Shown here one piece after another: positions 8,932 to 18,334 of a stretch of DNA of 64,000 nt. The stretch comes from Verrucomicrobiales bacterium. GTDB taxonomy: Bacteria > Verrucomicrobiota > Verrucomicrobiia > Verrucomicrobiales > DEV007. The notes below the pieces were generated by a model. That model searched no databases. It was not told where the DNA came from and worked only from the letters and a program-made list of their open reading frames with translations. Position numbers and translations under genes: made by a program. The stretch's first letter is position 1. Each line of letters starts with the position of its first letter. The stretch covers positions 62,001 through 126,000 of the forward strand of contig PAAG01000045.1 of the NCBI GenBank assembly GCA_002698785.1, given 5' to 3'.

Positions 8932-10413
8932 ATGTCAGACGAAAACGAACCGACGCAAGCCGAAGATCTCGGAGCCCTGCTGCAAGTTCGCCGCGAAAAG
9001 CTCGACGAGTTGCGCTCCCAGGGAATTGATCCGTTTGGCAGTAAGTTTGAAACGACTCACTCGCCCGGAGAGTTGCGCGAAAATTTCGAAGAAGAGAAGG
9101 CGGTAAAGATTGCCGGGCGTATTACCGCGCTTCGTGACATGGGGAAAAGCAATTTCCTCGATGTCTCTGACATCAATGGTCGTATCCAGATTTTCGTAAA
9201 CCAGAAGCAGATTGGCGAAGAACAGTGGGCGGCCTACAAGCAGCTCGATATCGGCGACTGGATCGGGATTGAAGGAGAAACCTTCACCACGAAAGTCGGG
9301 GAGCCTTCCGTAAAGGCGAACGCAGTCACCGTTCTTTCCAAGTCTCTTCGCCCCATGCCTTCCAAGTGGCACGGTGTTGTCGACCCACAGATCAAATACC
9401 GTCAGCGATACCTCGACCTGATTTCCAACGAGCGTTCCCGCGAGATCTTCCGCAAGCGCTGCCAGATGGTCGCAGAGATTCGCAAATACCTCGGCGAGAA
9501 AGGCTTTTTCGAAGTGGAGACCCCAATGCTTCAGGATGTTCCCGGTGGAGCGGCGGCTCAACCGTTCGAGACTCGGCACAATGCGCTGAGTATGGACATG
9601 TATCTCCGAATCGCGCCGGAGCTTTATCTCAAGCGCTTGCTTGTCGGAGGGTTTAACAAAGTATTCGAGCTGAACCGCAGCTTCCGTAACGAAGGCATCA
9701 GTCGTCGTCACAATCCGGAGTTCACCATGCTTGAAGCCTATTGGGCATACGCCGATTTCGAGCAGATGGCAGATCTCGTGGAAGATCTCATTTGTCACCT
9801 CGCAGAGAAATACTGTGGCGGACTGAAAATCGAGCACAAAGATGCCGAAGACAACGTCACCAAAACCATCGACCTCTCCCGTCCGTGGAAGCGTGCTCCG
9901 TATAAGGATCTCGTTGCAGAGGCTGCTGGCAAAGACTGGTGGGACCTCACTCCCGAGGGCCGTCGTGAGCGTTGTGGAGAACTCGGTGTCGAGATTTCCC
10001 CGGACATGGAGGACTACGAAGTCTCGCAGCAGGTATTCGAGAAACTCGTGGAGGAGAAGTCGATTGATCCCATTTTCGTCACGCACGTATCAAAAGAACT
10101 CGTTCCTTTGGCAAAGCAGAATACCGAGGACGACTCCGTGGTCGATGTGTATGAACTCATCATCAACGGTGCGGAGATATCTCCTGGATACTCGGAGCTC
10201 AATGACCCCGATGTTCAGCGAGTCCGTCTCGAAGAGCAGGCCGGTGAAGAAATCCAGAAGATCGACGAAGACTTCCTTCTCGCGCTGGAATACGGCATGC
10301 CTCCCGCAGGTGGTATCGGTATCGGTATCGACCGTCTCATGATGATGCTCACCGGAGCTGAATCAATTCGCGACGTGGTTCTCTTCCCGCAGTTGAAGCG
10401 GAAAGGAGAGTAA
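8932..10413 (+). CDS. lysS: Lysyl-tRNA synthetase, class II
   Basis: 493 residues from the ATG at 8932 (MSDENEPTQ...). After an OB-fold anticodon-binding domain (~60-160, KIAGRITALRDMGKSNF), the class II motifs follow: motif 1 RQRYLDLISNERSREIF, motif 2 FRNEGISRRHNPEFTMLE and motif 3 GGIGIGIDRLMMMLT. It charges tRNA-Lys in the cytoplasm. An in-frame start 32 codons upstream would run into the divergent phosphoesterase gene and adds nothing conserved. Stands alone on its strand, with a UUCG-capped hairpin right after the stop codon. Confidence 0.97.
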   Translation: MSDENEPTQAEDLGALLQVRREKLDELRSQGIDPFGSKFETTHSPGELRENFEEEKAVKIAGRITALRDMGKSNFLDVSDINGRIQIFVNQKQIGEEQWAAYKQLDIGDWIGIEGETFTTKVGEPSVKANAVTVLSKSLRPMPSKWHGVVDPQIKYRQRYLDLISNERSREIFRKRCQMVAEIRKYLGEKGFFEVETPMLQDVPGGAAAQPFETRHNALSMDMYLRIAPELYLKRLLVGGFNKVFELNRSFRNEGISRRHNPEFTMLEAYWAYADFEQMADLVEDLICHLAEKYCGGLKIEHKDAEDNVTKTIDLSRPWKRAPYKDLVAEAAGKDWWDLTPEGRRERCGELGVEISPDMEDYEVSQQVFEKLVEEKSIDPIFVTHVSKELVPLAKQNTEDDSVVDVYELIINGAEISPGYSELNDPDVQRVRLEEQAGEEIQKIDEDFLLALEYGMPPAGGIGIGIDRLMMMLTGAESIRDVVLFPQLKRKGE

Positions 10414-10428
10414 GGCCTTCGGGCTTAC
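10410..10428. terminator. UUCG-tetraloop hairpin between convergent genes
   Basis: GTAAGGCC - TTCG - GGCTTAC pairs with a single bulged G. It overlaps the stop codons of lysS (+) and pbpC (-) and is placed where a bidirectional terminator is expected; a T-tract is weak on both sides, so efficiency is uncertain. Confidence 0.55.
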
Positions 10429-12728
10429 AATGCCTCCACTCGAAACCGGCTTGCAACAGTGCGGCCGGATTTTCGATCGTGAGCTACGATCTCGTGTTCT
10501 CCCGGTTGTAGGACGACCCACATACGTTGGCCATCGGAGCGAACTTCAAGGCTGTCGCTTGCCCATTCAATTTCTTCCTGGCCAGAGCCGGCCACCTTTA
10601 AAGGAAACTGAGAGCCGTCGTTCGGGAGGTCGGGGTCAAGGTAGGCGACGGTGCCCTCCAATGGGCTCACGATGCGAAATTCAGGAGTGACCTCGAGCAC
10701 TTCTTCCAATGCTGCTTCCGTCTGTAGATCATTGGCTTCACTTCTCCACCAATTGGTATAGAGCAGGGACAGTTTTGTCTTTCCGTCTTCAGTGTAGTCG
10801 CGGTCCGTTGCTTCGAAGGGTACCGATCCATTCACGAACCATTCTTCGCGGACTCGGGACGAAGGAAGGTCGATAGTTTCAGCCAGTTTACCAGATAGAG
10901 TGTCCACTATTCTGCGCTCCGCATCGGCTGGTGTTTCATACCATCCCGAATCGCCACCTTCATTGAGACGTACCATCACTTGATGGAAAATCGGAGCCGC
11001 ACCCATTGAGCCTGAGATTTGATTCAGTGGGCGATTGCTGAAGCTACCTACCCAAACGCCGACCGTGAAATTCGGGGTAAATCCGATTGTCCAGTTGTCT
11101 CGAAAATCTGTTGAGGTGCCTGTTTTGCAAGCGGCCCGGAAAGGCAGATTCAAGGGAGAGTGAATCCCGAAAGCGGCAACTCGTGCGTCATTGTCAGAAA
11201 GGATGTCTGCCAGAACCCAGGCGCAATCCGCGTCGAATACCTCGACCGGTTCTGGAGTGGATTCATCCATCACGAAACGATACGGTAGATATTGGCCAAG
11301 TCGTGCAAGGCAGGCATAGGCGTTGGTGAGTTCAAGGAGGCGAACTTCAGCATTCCCCAGCGTGAGTCCCAGGCCGTATTCCACAGGATCGGATTTCAGT
11401 CCTGTGAGATGCAGGTCTTTCGTCAGGGTAGAATGGAGCACTTCCGGTCCGCCCAATTGATCGAGAAGTTTTACGGCAGGGACATTGAGCGAATTGGCCA
11501 ATGCGTGCCGGATCGAAACAGGGCCATTGAATCGGCGATCGAAATTCACCGGCTGATAAGCCCCGGTCGAGGTAATGTATTCAATCGGCGTGTCTGGCAA
11601 GACTGATGCCGCATTGTAGCCCCGCTCCAGCGCGACCAGATAGGTAAAAGGCTTTAACGTTGATCCAGCAGATCGCGGTCTCCATGCCCCGTTGATCTGT
11701 CCAGAACGTGAAGAGAAGAAGGAGCGGGAACCAGTCAGTGCGAGCACATCGCCGGTTTCATTGTCGATCACCACAACAGCGGATTGGAGGTCATTCGATT
11801 CGTTGGACTGATGAGTCAGTCTCGCCAATTCTGCAGATACGGTGCTTTCGACAAACCGTTGGAGATCCAGATCGAGAGTCGTCCGCAAAGTCCGGGACCC
11901 GGAAATGGCCTCTTTAATAGTATCCGGATTCTGTTCGCGAAGGAGTTCCGTGAAATGGGGAGCATGGAAGACCTGGGCCGGGCCGGGCAGGAGGTTAAGA
12001 GGTTCTGCCGCAGCGGTCGTGTATTCGGTTTCGTCGATGTAGCGCTCTTCTTTCATCCGCCCGAGAATCCACAATTGCCGTTTTCTTGCCGCGTCCGGAT
12101 TCTTCCATGGATTGAAATAGGAGGGCTTGTTAGGCAGTCCTGCGAGAAGAGCTGATTCTGCGATGGAGAGATCGGAAAGCGGTTTTCCAAAATATCCACG
12201 AGCAGCTGTTCTCGCCCCTGTGAACTGATTGCCGTAAGGAAGGTGATTGAAGTAGGCAGTGAGAATCGTCTCCTTATCGGCGAACATCTCCAGCTTTCGA
12301 GCCGTAAACGCTTCGATGAACTTGGTGCGGAAAACCCTCTTTCTTGGCGGGGAGTAAAGCTTTATCGTTTGCTGAGTCACTGTCGACGCGCCAGAGACAA
12401 AACGCTTCTTCACAGCCGCATCGCGAACGGCCCTTCCGATGCTCATGTAGTCGAGACCATTGTGGGAAAAGAAACGGCAGTCTTCCGCTGCGAGGGTGGC
12501 CTCGATCAAAGACTTCGGAAACTCGTCGTAGGTAGACGGCTCATCGGCCCTCAGGTCACCATCAAGTAATCTCCTGACCGGCTTTTCCTTTCTATCCAAA
12601 AACAGGAGACCTTGAGGCGGGCCAGCCAGGAGGTTCTCCGGAAGCGGAAAAAAGATCGGAACGATGTAAATCACAACGCCGTAAAGCAGCGCTGCGGCAA
12701 GGACACCGATTCCGATCTTCCGTTTCAT
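10425..12728 (-). CDS. pbpC: Penicillin-binding protein 1C
   Basis: 767 residues: one N-terminal transmembrane helix (~5-27), GT51 glycosyltransferase with AAEDCRFFSHNGLDYMS and GASTVTQQTIKL, a transpeptidase domain with GSTLKPF (Ser nucleophile present), SLNVPAVK and KTGTS, and a C-terminal ~90-residue beta domain typical of PBP1C (biPBP_C). It follows the alpha-2-macroglobulin gene by 27 bp, the same pairing as yfhM-pbpC in Escherichia coli; in that model the pair traps proteases and repairs the wall after envelope breach. The role here is inferred from that context. Confidence 0.95.
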   Translation of the reverse strand: MKRKIGIGVLAAALLYGVVIYIVPIFFPLPENLLAGPPQGLLFLDRKEKPVRRLLDGDLRADEPSTYDEFPKSLIEATLAAEDCRFFSHNGLDYMSIGRAVRDAAVKKRFVSGASTVTQQTIKLYSPPRKRVFRTKFIEAFTARKLEMFADKETILTAYFNHLPYGNQFTGARTAARGYFGKPLSDLSIAESALLAGLPNKPSYFNPWKNPDAARKRQLWILGRMKEERYIDETEYTTAAAEPLNLLPGPAQVFHAPHFTELLREQNPDTIKEAISGSRTLRTTLDLDLQRFVESTVSAELARLTHQSNESNDLQSAVVVIDNETGDVLALTGSRSFFSSRSGQINGAWRPRSAGSTLKPFTYLVALERGYNAASVLPDTPIEYITSTGAYQPVNFDRRFNGPVSIRHALANSLNVPAVKLLDQLGGPEVLHSTLTKDLHLTGLKSDPVEYGLGLTLGNAEVRLLELTNAYACLARLGQYLPYRFVMDESTPEPVEVFDADCAWVLADILSDNDARVAAFGIHSPLNLPFRAACKTGTSTDFRDNWTIGFTPNFTVGVWVGSFSNRPLNQISGSMGAAPIFHQVMVRLNEGGDSGWYETPADAERRIVDTLSGKLAETIDLPSSRVREEWFVNGSVPFEATDRDYTEDGKTKLSLLYTNWWRSEANDLQTEAALEEVLEVTPEFRIVSPLEGTVAYLDPDLPNDGSQFPLKVAGSGQEEIEWASDSLEVRSDGQRMWVVLQPGEHEIVAHDRKSGRTVASRFRVEAL

Positions 12729-12755
12729 CTCCGAACAAGATTACCTTTCTCTAGT

Positions 12756-15700
12756 TCAGCGCACAGCGACTTCGCCAGTATTGATCGTCTTGGCTTTTGC
12801 TTTGATTTGTTCCGTTCCGCTTAGGCCAAATCGTTGCGGTTCATACATCGCTTCGATCTTGGCTGGGGGAGCGGTGACGACTCCGGGTGCCACCACGCGA
12901 GCGAGGTACTGGAGGGTGTAGTCACCGGCGTTGAACACGCTGTCGGCAAAGAATACCACCCGGTCTTTTTGCATCTCAGTGTGATTGGCATACAGGCGGC
13001 GGATCTTCCGGTCGCGGTCGACTTTCTGCGTTGCCTGCGATTTGAACTTCGGGTTAACCGCTTCAAAAATGGCAGGCAGCGGATCGTCTATGGCGAGGTA
13101 GGATTCGCGTTGATTCGGGAGGTTTACATCAAGTGTAACGAGGATCAGGTCGCCGACCTCAAGGTTTTCCGCTTCAGTCAGGCTTCCATCCAGTTTCACT
13201 TTCTGGTAGTTCCGGTGAATCCCAAACCCATTGTTCTCGGGTTCAATGGGAATGAGTTCGGGGCGCGTCGCGATCTGCACGCTGGCATAGACCGGTGCGG
13301 AGTTTGCCGGATTGATTGAAAGTCCTCGGTCGGAAACATCGCCATCGAATGTGAAGGCGATCTGCTTACTTCCCGGTTCAGCGGCCAGGGAGACATTTTT
13401 TGATTCTTCGCCAAATGCCACCTCGATTTCATTTGCGGACATGCTCTTTGCCGTAGCTTCGCTGTAGGCAGAAAGCGCGATCAGCGGCCATGCATTCGAG
13501 TAGGTGCTTCCCCATCCGCGCTGCGGTTTGCGAAGTTTCATCAGGTCATTCACGAGGTCTTCGACACGGTTACTCTTCGGGTCATGTCTTACCTGAGCGA
13601 GCAATCGCGTGGCGGCAATGTAGGGAGTCTTATACCAGGAAACCTCGGCAACGGGGACTCGAGTGTCGGGAGACAGCAGCGTAGCAATTCGTTCGGGAAC
13701 ATCTGTTCCGCTCTCGATCATAGCGAGTGCCAGGAGCGAGCGGGCTTCCGAAGAAAGCTCGTTTCTCTTTGAGTAGAACAACTCGTGGTAGGACGTCTCA
13801 TTCACACCAGCGAGTGCCAGTGTGTAGGAAGCAAGGCAGCGCTGGGAGAGTTGGTAGGGTTCTTTCAGATCGCCTGACTCGCGCAGGTTTTTGGAAAGAT
13901 AGTTCCAGAGTGCCTGCGTTTGCTCTTCGGGAACTTCGATACCCTGCTTTTGAGCGTATGCAATGGCGACACCTCCGTAGGCGCTTCCCCAGAGAACGGA
14001 GTCATTCGAGCCCGGCCAGTAGCCGAGTCCGCCATCGCTGGTCTGCATTGAGAAGAGTCTTTCGATACCAGCCTTGATTGCTCGGTCGATCTCCGCAGGC
14101 TTCTTGTCCAGTTGCGGCATGACCTTCTGCAACTGCTGGGTGCTCAGCCAAGGGATCAGCGACGAAGTCGTCTGCTCAACACATCCGTAAGGATATTTGA
14201 GCAGGTAGTCGATCGCATCGGCAGCTTCGACAAGGCGGGAGTTGGAAAGAGTAACTTCCACATCACCGCGACCGTTCAAAAGGCGCGGTGCGACGGATCG
14301 GAGAGCGTTTTCCAAGTCCTGTTCGTCGCGAATCGCAAACGTGTGTGATTCGCGTAGCAGGGGCAAAGGATAACCCACTTGGATCGTCGATTCAGTGGCG
14401 TCGCGCAGACTCTCTTCTGTGATAGAGCGAACTTTCCAGTTCCACTTCGCTTCGCCAACTTCCACAAGTGCAGCCGGGAAAGAAATGGTCTCGGTCGCTC
14501 CCGGATTGAGGAACAATTTTGCAGTTCGGGTGCTGTTGTCGGCGGAAGAGGGGAGATTGGTTTTCAGCGTCTCACCGAGTTGATTAACAAAGGTAGCGTG
14601 ATCGTCGAGAGCGACCGTGATCTCAACTTCCTGCTGCTTTCCTGTGTTATTGTGAATGACGGCTGACAAGTCGATTTGGTCGGTCACGTTGGTGAAGCCG
14701 GGGAGTGCCGGTTCGATGATCAGTGGTTTGTTGATAACCAAGGGAGCTTCGGAGTGGCCAAAGCGATTGCCTTCCGCCACGACCGCCATTACGCGGAACT
14801 CAGTCAGGTTATCAGGAGCGGTGAAAGTGGTGCTGACCAAACCTGCCGCGTCGGTGATCAATGCGGGTTGCCAGAATGCGAGGGGCTTGAAATCTTTTCT
14901 CACTCGGTCTGGATCGAGGCCGTTGTTGGCGCCGCCACCGCCAATGACATATCCCTTATTCGCGAAGTCCTGCTCCTTTGGATTTTCAGGTAGGAGGGAC
15001 CGGAGGCTCTGTCCGGTGAAGACCGAAAGCGGGAAAATGTCGTGAAAGACATCGTGTGGATCAGGAGTCCTGTGTCCTGTCAGGCTGAGAACACCTTCGT
15101 CTACCGCAAAGAAAGTGACTTCGGCACCTTCGACGGGATTACCTTCGGCGTCGGTAATTGTCGTGGATAGAGTGACTTCTTCCCCAGGCTGATAATATTC
15201 GCGATTTCCGGTGTCGATCTTGGAAGAGAGGTGTGAGGCAGGATCATCAACTTCCAACTGGCAATACCCCATTCGATAATCTGCAGAGGTGTGAATGTGA
15301 GGGCTCTCATCAGAACCACGAACAATCAGGATGGACGCAAATAGATTCGGCGCGTCGCCTTCTTTGATCGGCACTTCGAGGACTGTCTCATACTGATCGA
15401 TCATGATGGACTCTGCGGAGCGGACACCACCGCGTTCGGTTGTCAGTAAGGCATGACCAAACACAGGGGAACGAACGAGGATTTTAGCCGTGTCGCCGAC
15501 ATTGTAAGTCGTCTTGTCCGGTGTCATATCGATGCGGATGACATCGTACCAGGACCAGGAAGGTTCCTCCGCACCGATTACAGTGAATTTGCACTTGGTA
15601 ATGACAGGGCGTTCTTCGGCATCGCGAGCTGTGATCGTGATTTCGTAATCGCCCGCGTCGGCAAACTTGATGTCGTAAGGCATTGCTTTCGTCAATCCTG

Positions 15701-18167
15701 TCTCTGGATCGATAGCTGTCTTAAGAGCAAAGGTTTCTTCGGAAACCATTTCGAGGCGCTTCTCGTTCCGGTGAGTCATTCTTCCGTTGGCGCCCCTGAC
15801 TTTTACTGTGTTCCAGATCGCCTTCTCGACGAGCACTGTTGTGGATACCTCATTGGTGTAGGCATCTCCTTCTGTAGACACTGCTGCTACAGAAAAAGTA
15901 GCCGTGTCTCCTGCTCGATGGACGCCTTCGGGTAGGCGCATGCCAAGGTAGAAGTCGGAGCTATGCACCGTGAAACGAGTCGAGTTCGAAATCGTCTGCT
16001 GGTTTGCATCGGTGACCTGTGCCGTGACGGAAACGCTTCGAGGCCCCGGATGGGCATCCTGTTCTGGTAACTCAAAGGAAATGGTCGCTTCACCCTTCGA
16101 TGTCAAAGTTCCCTTTCCGTCGGTGCTGAACGAGTCGAAATCGACAATGCGATCGCCAAACTCGAATTCATCGAAACCTCTCGGGCGAGGATACTGATTG
16201 TTGGCGTAGGCATTCCAAGTCAGCTCCGCCTTGGAAAGAGATTTGCCCATGTAGTAATTCGCGCTAACAGGAATCTCCAATTTGTCGGTCAGGGTGTAGG
16301 AGTCTTTCGAATCCAGGTTCACTTCGAAGGTATTGACGCGGTATTCCTCTACCTGAAAGGAGTGATGGGCGATCAAACGCCAATCTGGATGTTCGTCTTC
16401 ACCGAGTTCCTTGGGATTAAAGTCGAGCTCAATAGAATGCCAGCCGAGTCCTGCTGCCGGGAGTTTGAAGGAATCGTCGAAACTACCGTTCTCTCCGAGT
16501 TGAACATCCTTCTCAACAATCTTGCGATGGCGGGCATCGTAGACGCGGAGAGTCGCTGCACCAGATCCTGGGCCGAGGAGTTTGTCGGCATCGATGAATC
16601 GAGAAATGGCCTTCAACTTTACCTCTTCGCCGGGCTTATAAACGTTCCTATCGACAAAGAGGAGTGTGCGGCGTTCTCCATCGATCAGGTCGTCCCAGCG
16701 TTGCTGAACGTTAAAGTTCCAGAGGCCTACTGTCTCAAGATCTTCAAAGAACTGGATGACGTGGCGATCTTCGCCCAACTGAGAGTCCAGGTATAGCTTG
16801 CCCTCTTTTTCTTTGTAGGCGCTGGCTTCAAGGTTCCCGATACCATTTTCACCAGTTGTCGTTTCGGCGAGAAGCTTCGCATTTTCATCTACGATCCGGA
16901 TCTTCATTCCGGGCAGTGGGTTTCCGGATTGAAGGGAAAAGCCGTAGAGAACAGTTCCTTCATCGGACTGTTTCCAGGCTAGTCCAATATCCGTAAGCTG
17001 AATCAAAGACTGTGCTCCTACCGAGAGTTGTTCGCGAGTGGCGGAGCGTCCTTCGGAGCACAGATAAAAGGCACCGGTCTTCTCTTCACCGGCGAGTTCG
17101 TTCCAATCAAGAGTTACAGTTTCTGTCGTGTCGACTTTCGCTGTTGGATCCTGGAAGGAATCGTAAATCGTTTCTCCAGGTACGGTGGCAAAAGGAACCG
17201 TCTGCTTCTCTCCCCAGCCCTCGTATTTCTCGTCGTACTCCCGCATTGCGAGGATGAGGTTGTCGCCGGAGAGGGATTTTACACGAGTGCGGAGGCCTGT
17301 GAGGTTTCCCGTTTTTACATCGAAATGTCGGTGACCGCTTGCGTTCTGTGTTGTCGAGAATGCGGGATAAGTAATGAATCCCTCATTGGGGACAAACGTT
17401 GTCGTTTCTGAAAAGACCTGCTCCAGTTGGGTCGTGTCGTTGGCGATCAGTCCGCTCTTCACAGTCACCGAATATTCTTCCCCGTATTCAAAGTCACCAT
17501 CCAGCATGATCTGGTAACTTCCCGGATCGATGGAGAAATTGTCCGGCTCTGGGCTGATCGTGATGTATTCGGCGAGTGCCTTCGCGTCGAATTTTTCCTG
17601 GAGGCTGCTCTTGTTGTGAGAGATGCGAATGCGCATCGGCGAATTGTATTCGTTCGAACTGATCAGTTTGCTGATCGTGAAAGCCGCGAGATTCCCGACA
17701 TACTGAAGGCGGCTCTCGATGATTTCGTTGGTTCCGTTACTGCTGTTCAGCCCGGCTCGCGCGTTCAGATACCAGGTGCCGTTCAGAGGAAGGGGAGAGG
17801 AGGGGCGAATGAGAACGAAATTCTCCTCTGGGATTCCGGTAGGGTCGGATTTTCTGAGTTCCTTGATCTCGTCAGTAGTCGGGCGGGATGCCTTGATCGG
17901 AGCAAATCGGTCATTCGGTTTGTCATAGAGAATGAGGCTCTTTTCGGCAGCAGACGGTTCGACCGGTGCATTGAACTGCAGAAGAATTTCAGATTCCGGA
18001 GTGAGCGGGTTCCGTGAATTGAACTGATATGGGTAGAGCTGAAAGGTGAGACTTTGCTTACCCGTGCCTTCGGTGGACTGCGAAAATGCTGAGTTTGGAA
18101 TGAGACCAGCGAGGGCGATGAACAGGACGGATAGGACCAACGACGGGATTGATTTCGGTTTCATCAT
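12756..18167 (-). CDS. Bacterial alpha-2-macroglobulin (thioester protease trap)
   Basis: 1803 residues from the ATG at 18167 (a second ATG follows directly); the 37 residues available further upstream carry no signal. The start is followed by a classical signal peptide ending NSAFSQ without a lipobox cysteine. A long series of macroglobulin-like beta domains is followed by a thioester domain with YGCVEQ (Cys ~1329), embedded in an alpha-alpha toroid, and a C-terminal receptor-like domain. Proteases that cut the bait region should be covalently trapped in the periplasm. Escherichia coli YfhM is a lipoprotein, so the missing lipobox suggests a soluble periplasmic form. Operon with pbpC (27 bp downstream). 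Confidence 0.95.
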   Translation of the reverse strand: MMKPKSIPSLVLSVLFIALAGLIPNSAFSQSTEGTGKQSLTFQLYPYQFNSRNPLTPESEILLQFNAPVEPSAAEKSLILYDKPNDRFAPIKASRPTTDEIKELRKSDPTGIPEENFVLIRPSSPLPLNGTWYLNARAGLNSSNGTNEIIESRLQYVGNLAAFTISKLISSNEYNSPMRIRISHNKSSLQEKFDAKALAEYITISPEPDNFSIDPGSYQIMLDGDFEYGEEYSVTVKSGLIANDTTQLEQVFSETTTFVPNEGFITYPAFSTTQNASGHRHFDVKTGNLTGLRTRVKSLSGDNLILAMREYDEKYEGWGEKQTVPFATVPGETIYDSFQDPTAKVDTTETVTLDWNELAGEEKTGAFYLCSEGRSATREQLSVGAQSLIQLTDIGLAWKQSDEGTVLYGFSLQSGNPLPGMKIRIVDENAKLLAETTTGENGIGNLEASAYKEKEGKLYLDSQLGEDRHVIQFFEDLETVGLWNFNVQQRWDDLIDGERRTLLFVDRNVYKPGEEVKLKAISRFIDADKLLGPGSGAATLRVYDARHRKIVEKDVQLGENGSFDDSFKLPAAGLGWHSIELDFNPKELGEDEHPDWRLIAHHSFQVEEYRVNTFEVNLDSKDSYTLTDKLEIPVSANYYMGKSLSKAELTWNAYANNQYPRPRGFDEFEFGDRIVDFDSFSTDGKGTLTSKGEATISFELPEQDAHPGPRSVSVTAQVTDANQQTISNSTRFTVHSSDFYLGMRLPEGVHRAGDTATFSVAAVSTEGDAYTNEVSTTVLVEKAIWNTVKVRGANGRMTHRNEKRLEMVSEETFALKTAIDPETGLTKAMPYDIKFADAGDYEITITARDAEERPVITKCKFTVIGAEEPSWSWYDVIRIDMTPDKTTYNVGDTAKILVRSPVFGHALLTTERGGVRSAESIMIDQYETVLEVPIKEGDAPNLFASILIVRGSDESPHIHTSADYRMGYCQLEVDDPASHLSSKIDTGNREYYQPGEEVTLSTTITDAEGNPVEGAEVTFFAVDEGVLSLTGHRTPDPHDVFHDIFPLSVFTGQSLRSLLPENPKEQDFANKGYVIGGGGANNGLDPDRVRKDFKPLAFWQPALITDAAGLVSTTFTAPDNLTEFRVMAVVAEGNRFGHSEAPLVINKPLIIEPALPGFTNVTDQIDLSAVIHNNTGKQQEVEITVALDDHATFVNQLGETLKTNLPSSADNSTRTAKLFLNPGATETISFPAALVEVGEAKWNWKVRSITEESLRDATESTIQVGYPLPLLRESHTFAIRDEQDLENALRSVAPRLLNGRGDVEVTLSNSRLVEAADAIDYLLKYPYGCVEQTTSSLIPWLSTQQLQKVMPQLDKKPAEIDRAIKAGIERLFSMQTSDGGLGYWPGSNDSVLWGSAYGGVAIAYAQKQGIEVPEEQTQALWNYLSKNLRESGDLKEPYQLSQRCLASYTLALAGVNETSYHELFYSKRNELSSEARSLLALAMIESGTDVPERIATLLSPDTRVPVAEVSWYKTPYIAATRLLAQVRHDPKSNRVEDLVNDLMKLRKPQRGWGSTYSNAWPLIALSAYSEATAKSMSANEIEVAFGEESKNVSLAAEPGSKQIAFTFDGDVSDRGLSINPANSAPVYASVQIATRPELIPIEPENNGFGIHRNYQKVKLDGSLTEAENLEVGDLILVTLDVNLPNQRESYLAIDDPLPAIFEAVNPKFKSQATQKVDRDRKIRRLYANHTEMQKDRVVFFADSVFNAGDYTLQYLARVVAPGVVTAPPAKIEAMYEPQRFGLSGTEQIKAKAKTINTGEVAVR

Positions 18168-18334
18168 GATGGGACGCTTTTGGCGCGAGCCAGAATCCGG
18201 CTCACGCTTAGACGGACAATACGGCAGGTTTAGGTGCACTCTTTCCATATAGAGGAAAATAAGTGCCTCTTTTTCCACTACGACTCGTCACCGGATCTAC
18301 TTAGGGCGCAAACACGAATCGAGAAACGGTCTTG

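Noticed and set aside
8935-10086. Long open frame (383 codons) antisense to lysS
   Set aside because: Composition-driven shadow of lysS; no domain, no ribosome-binding site.
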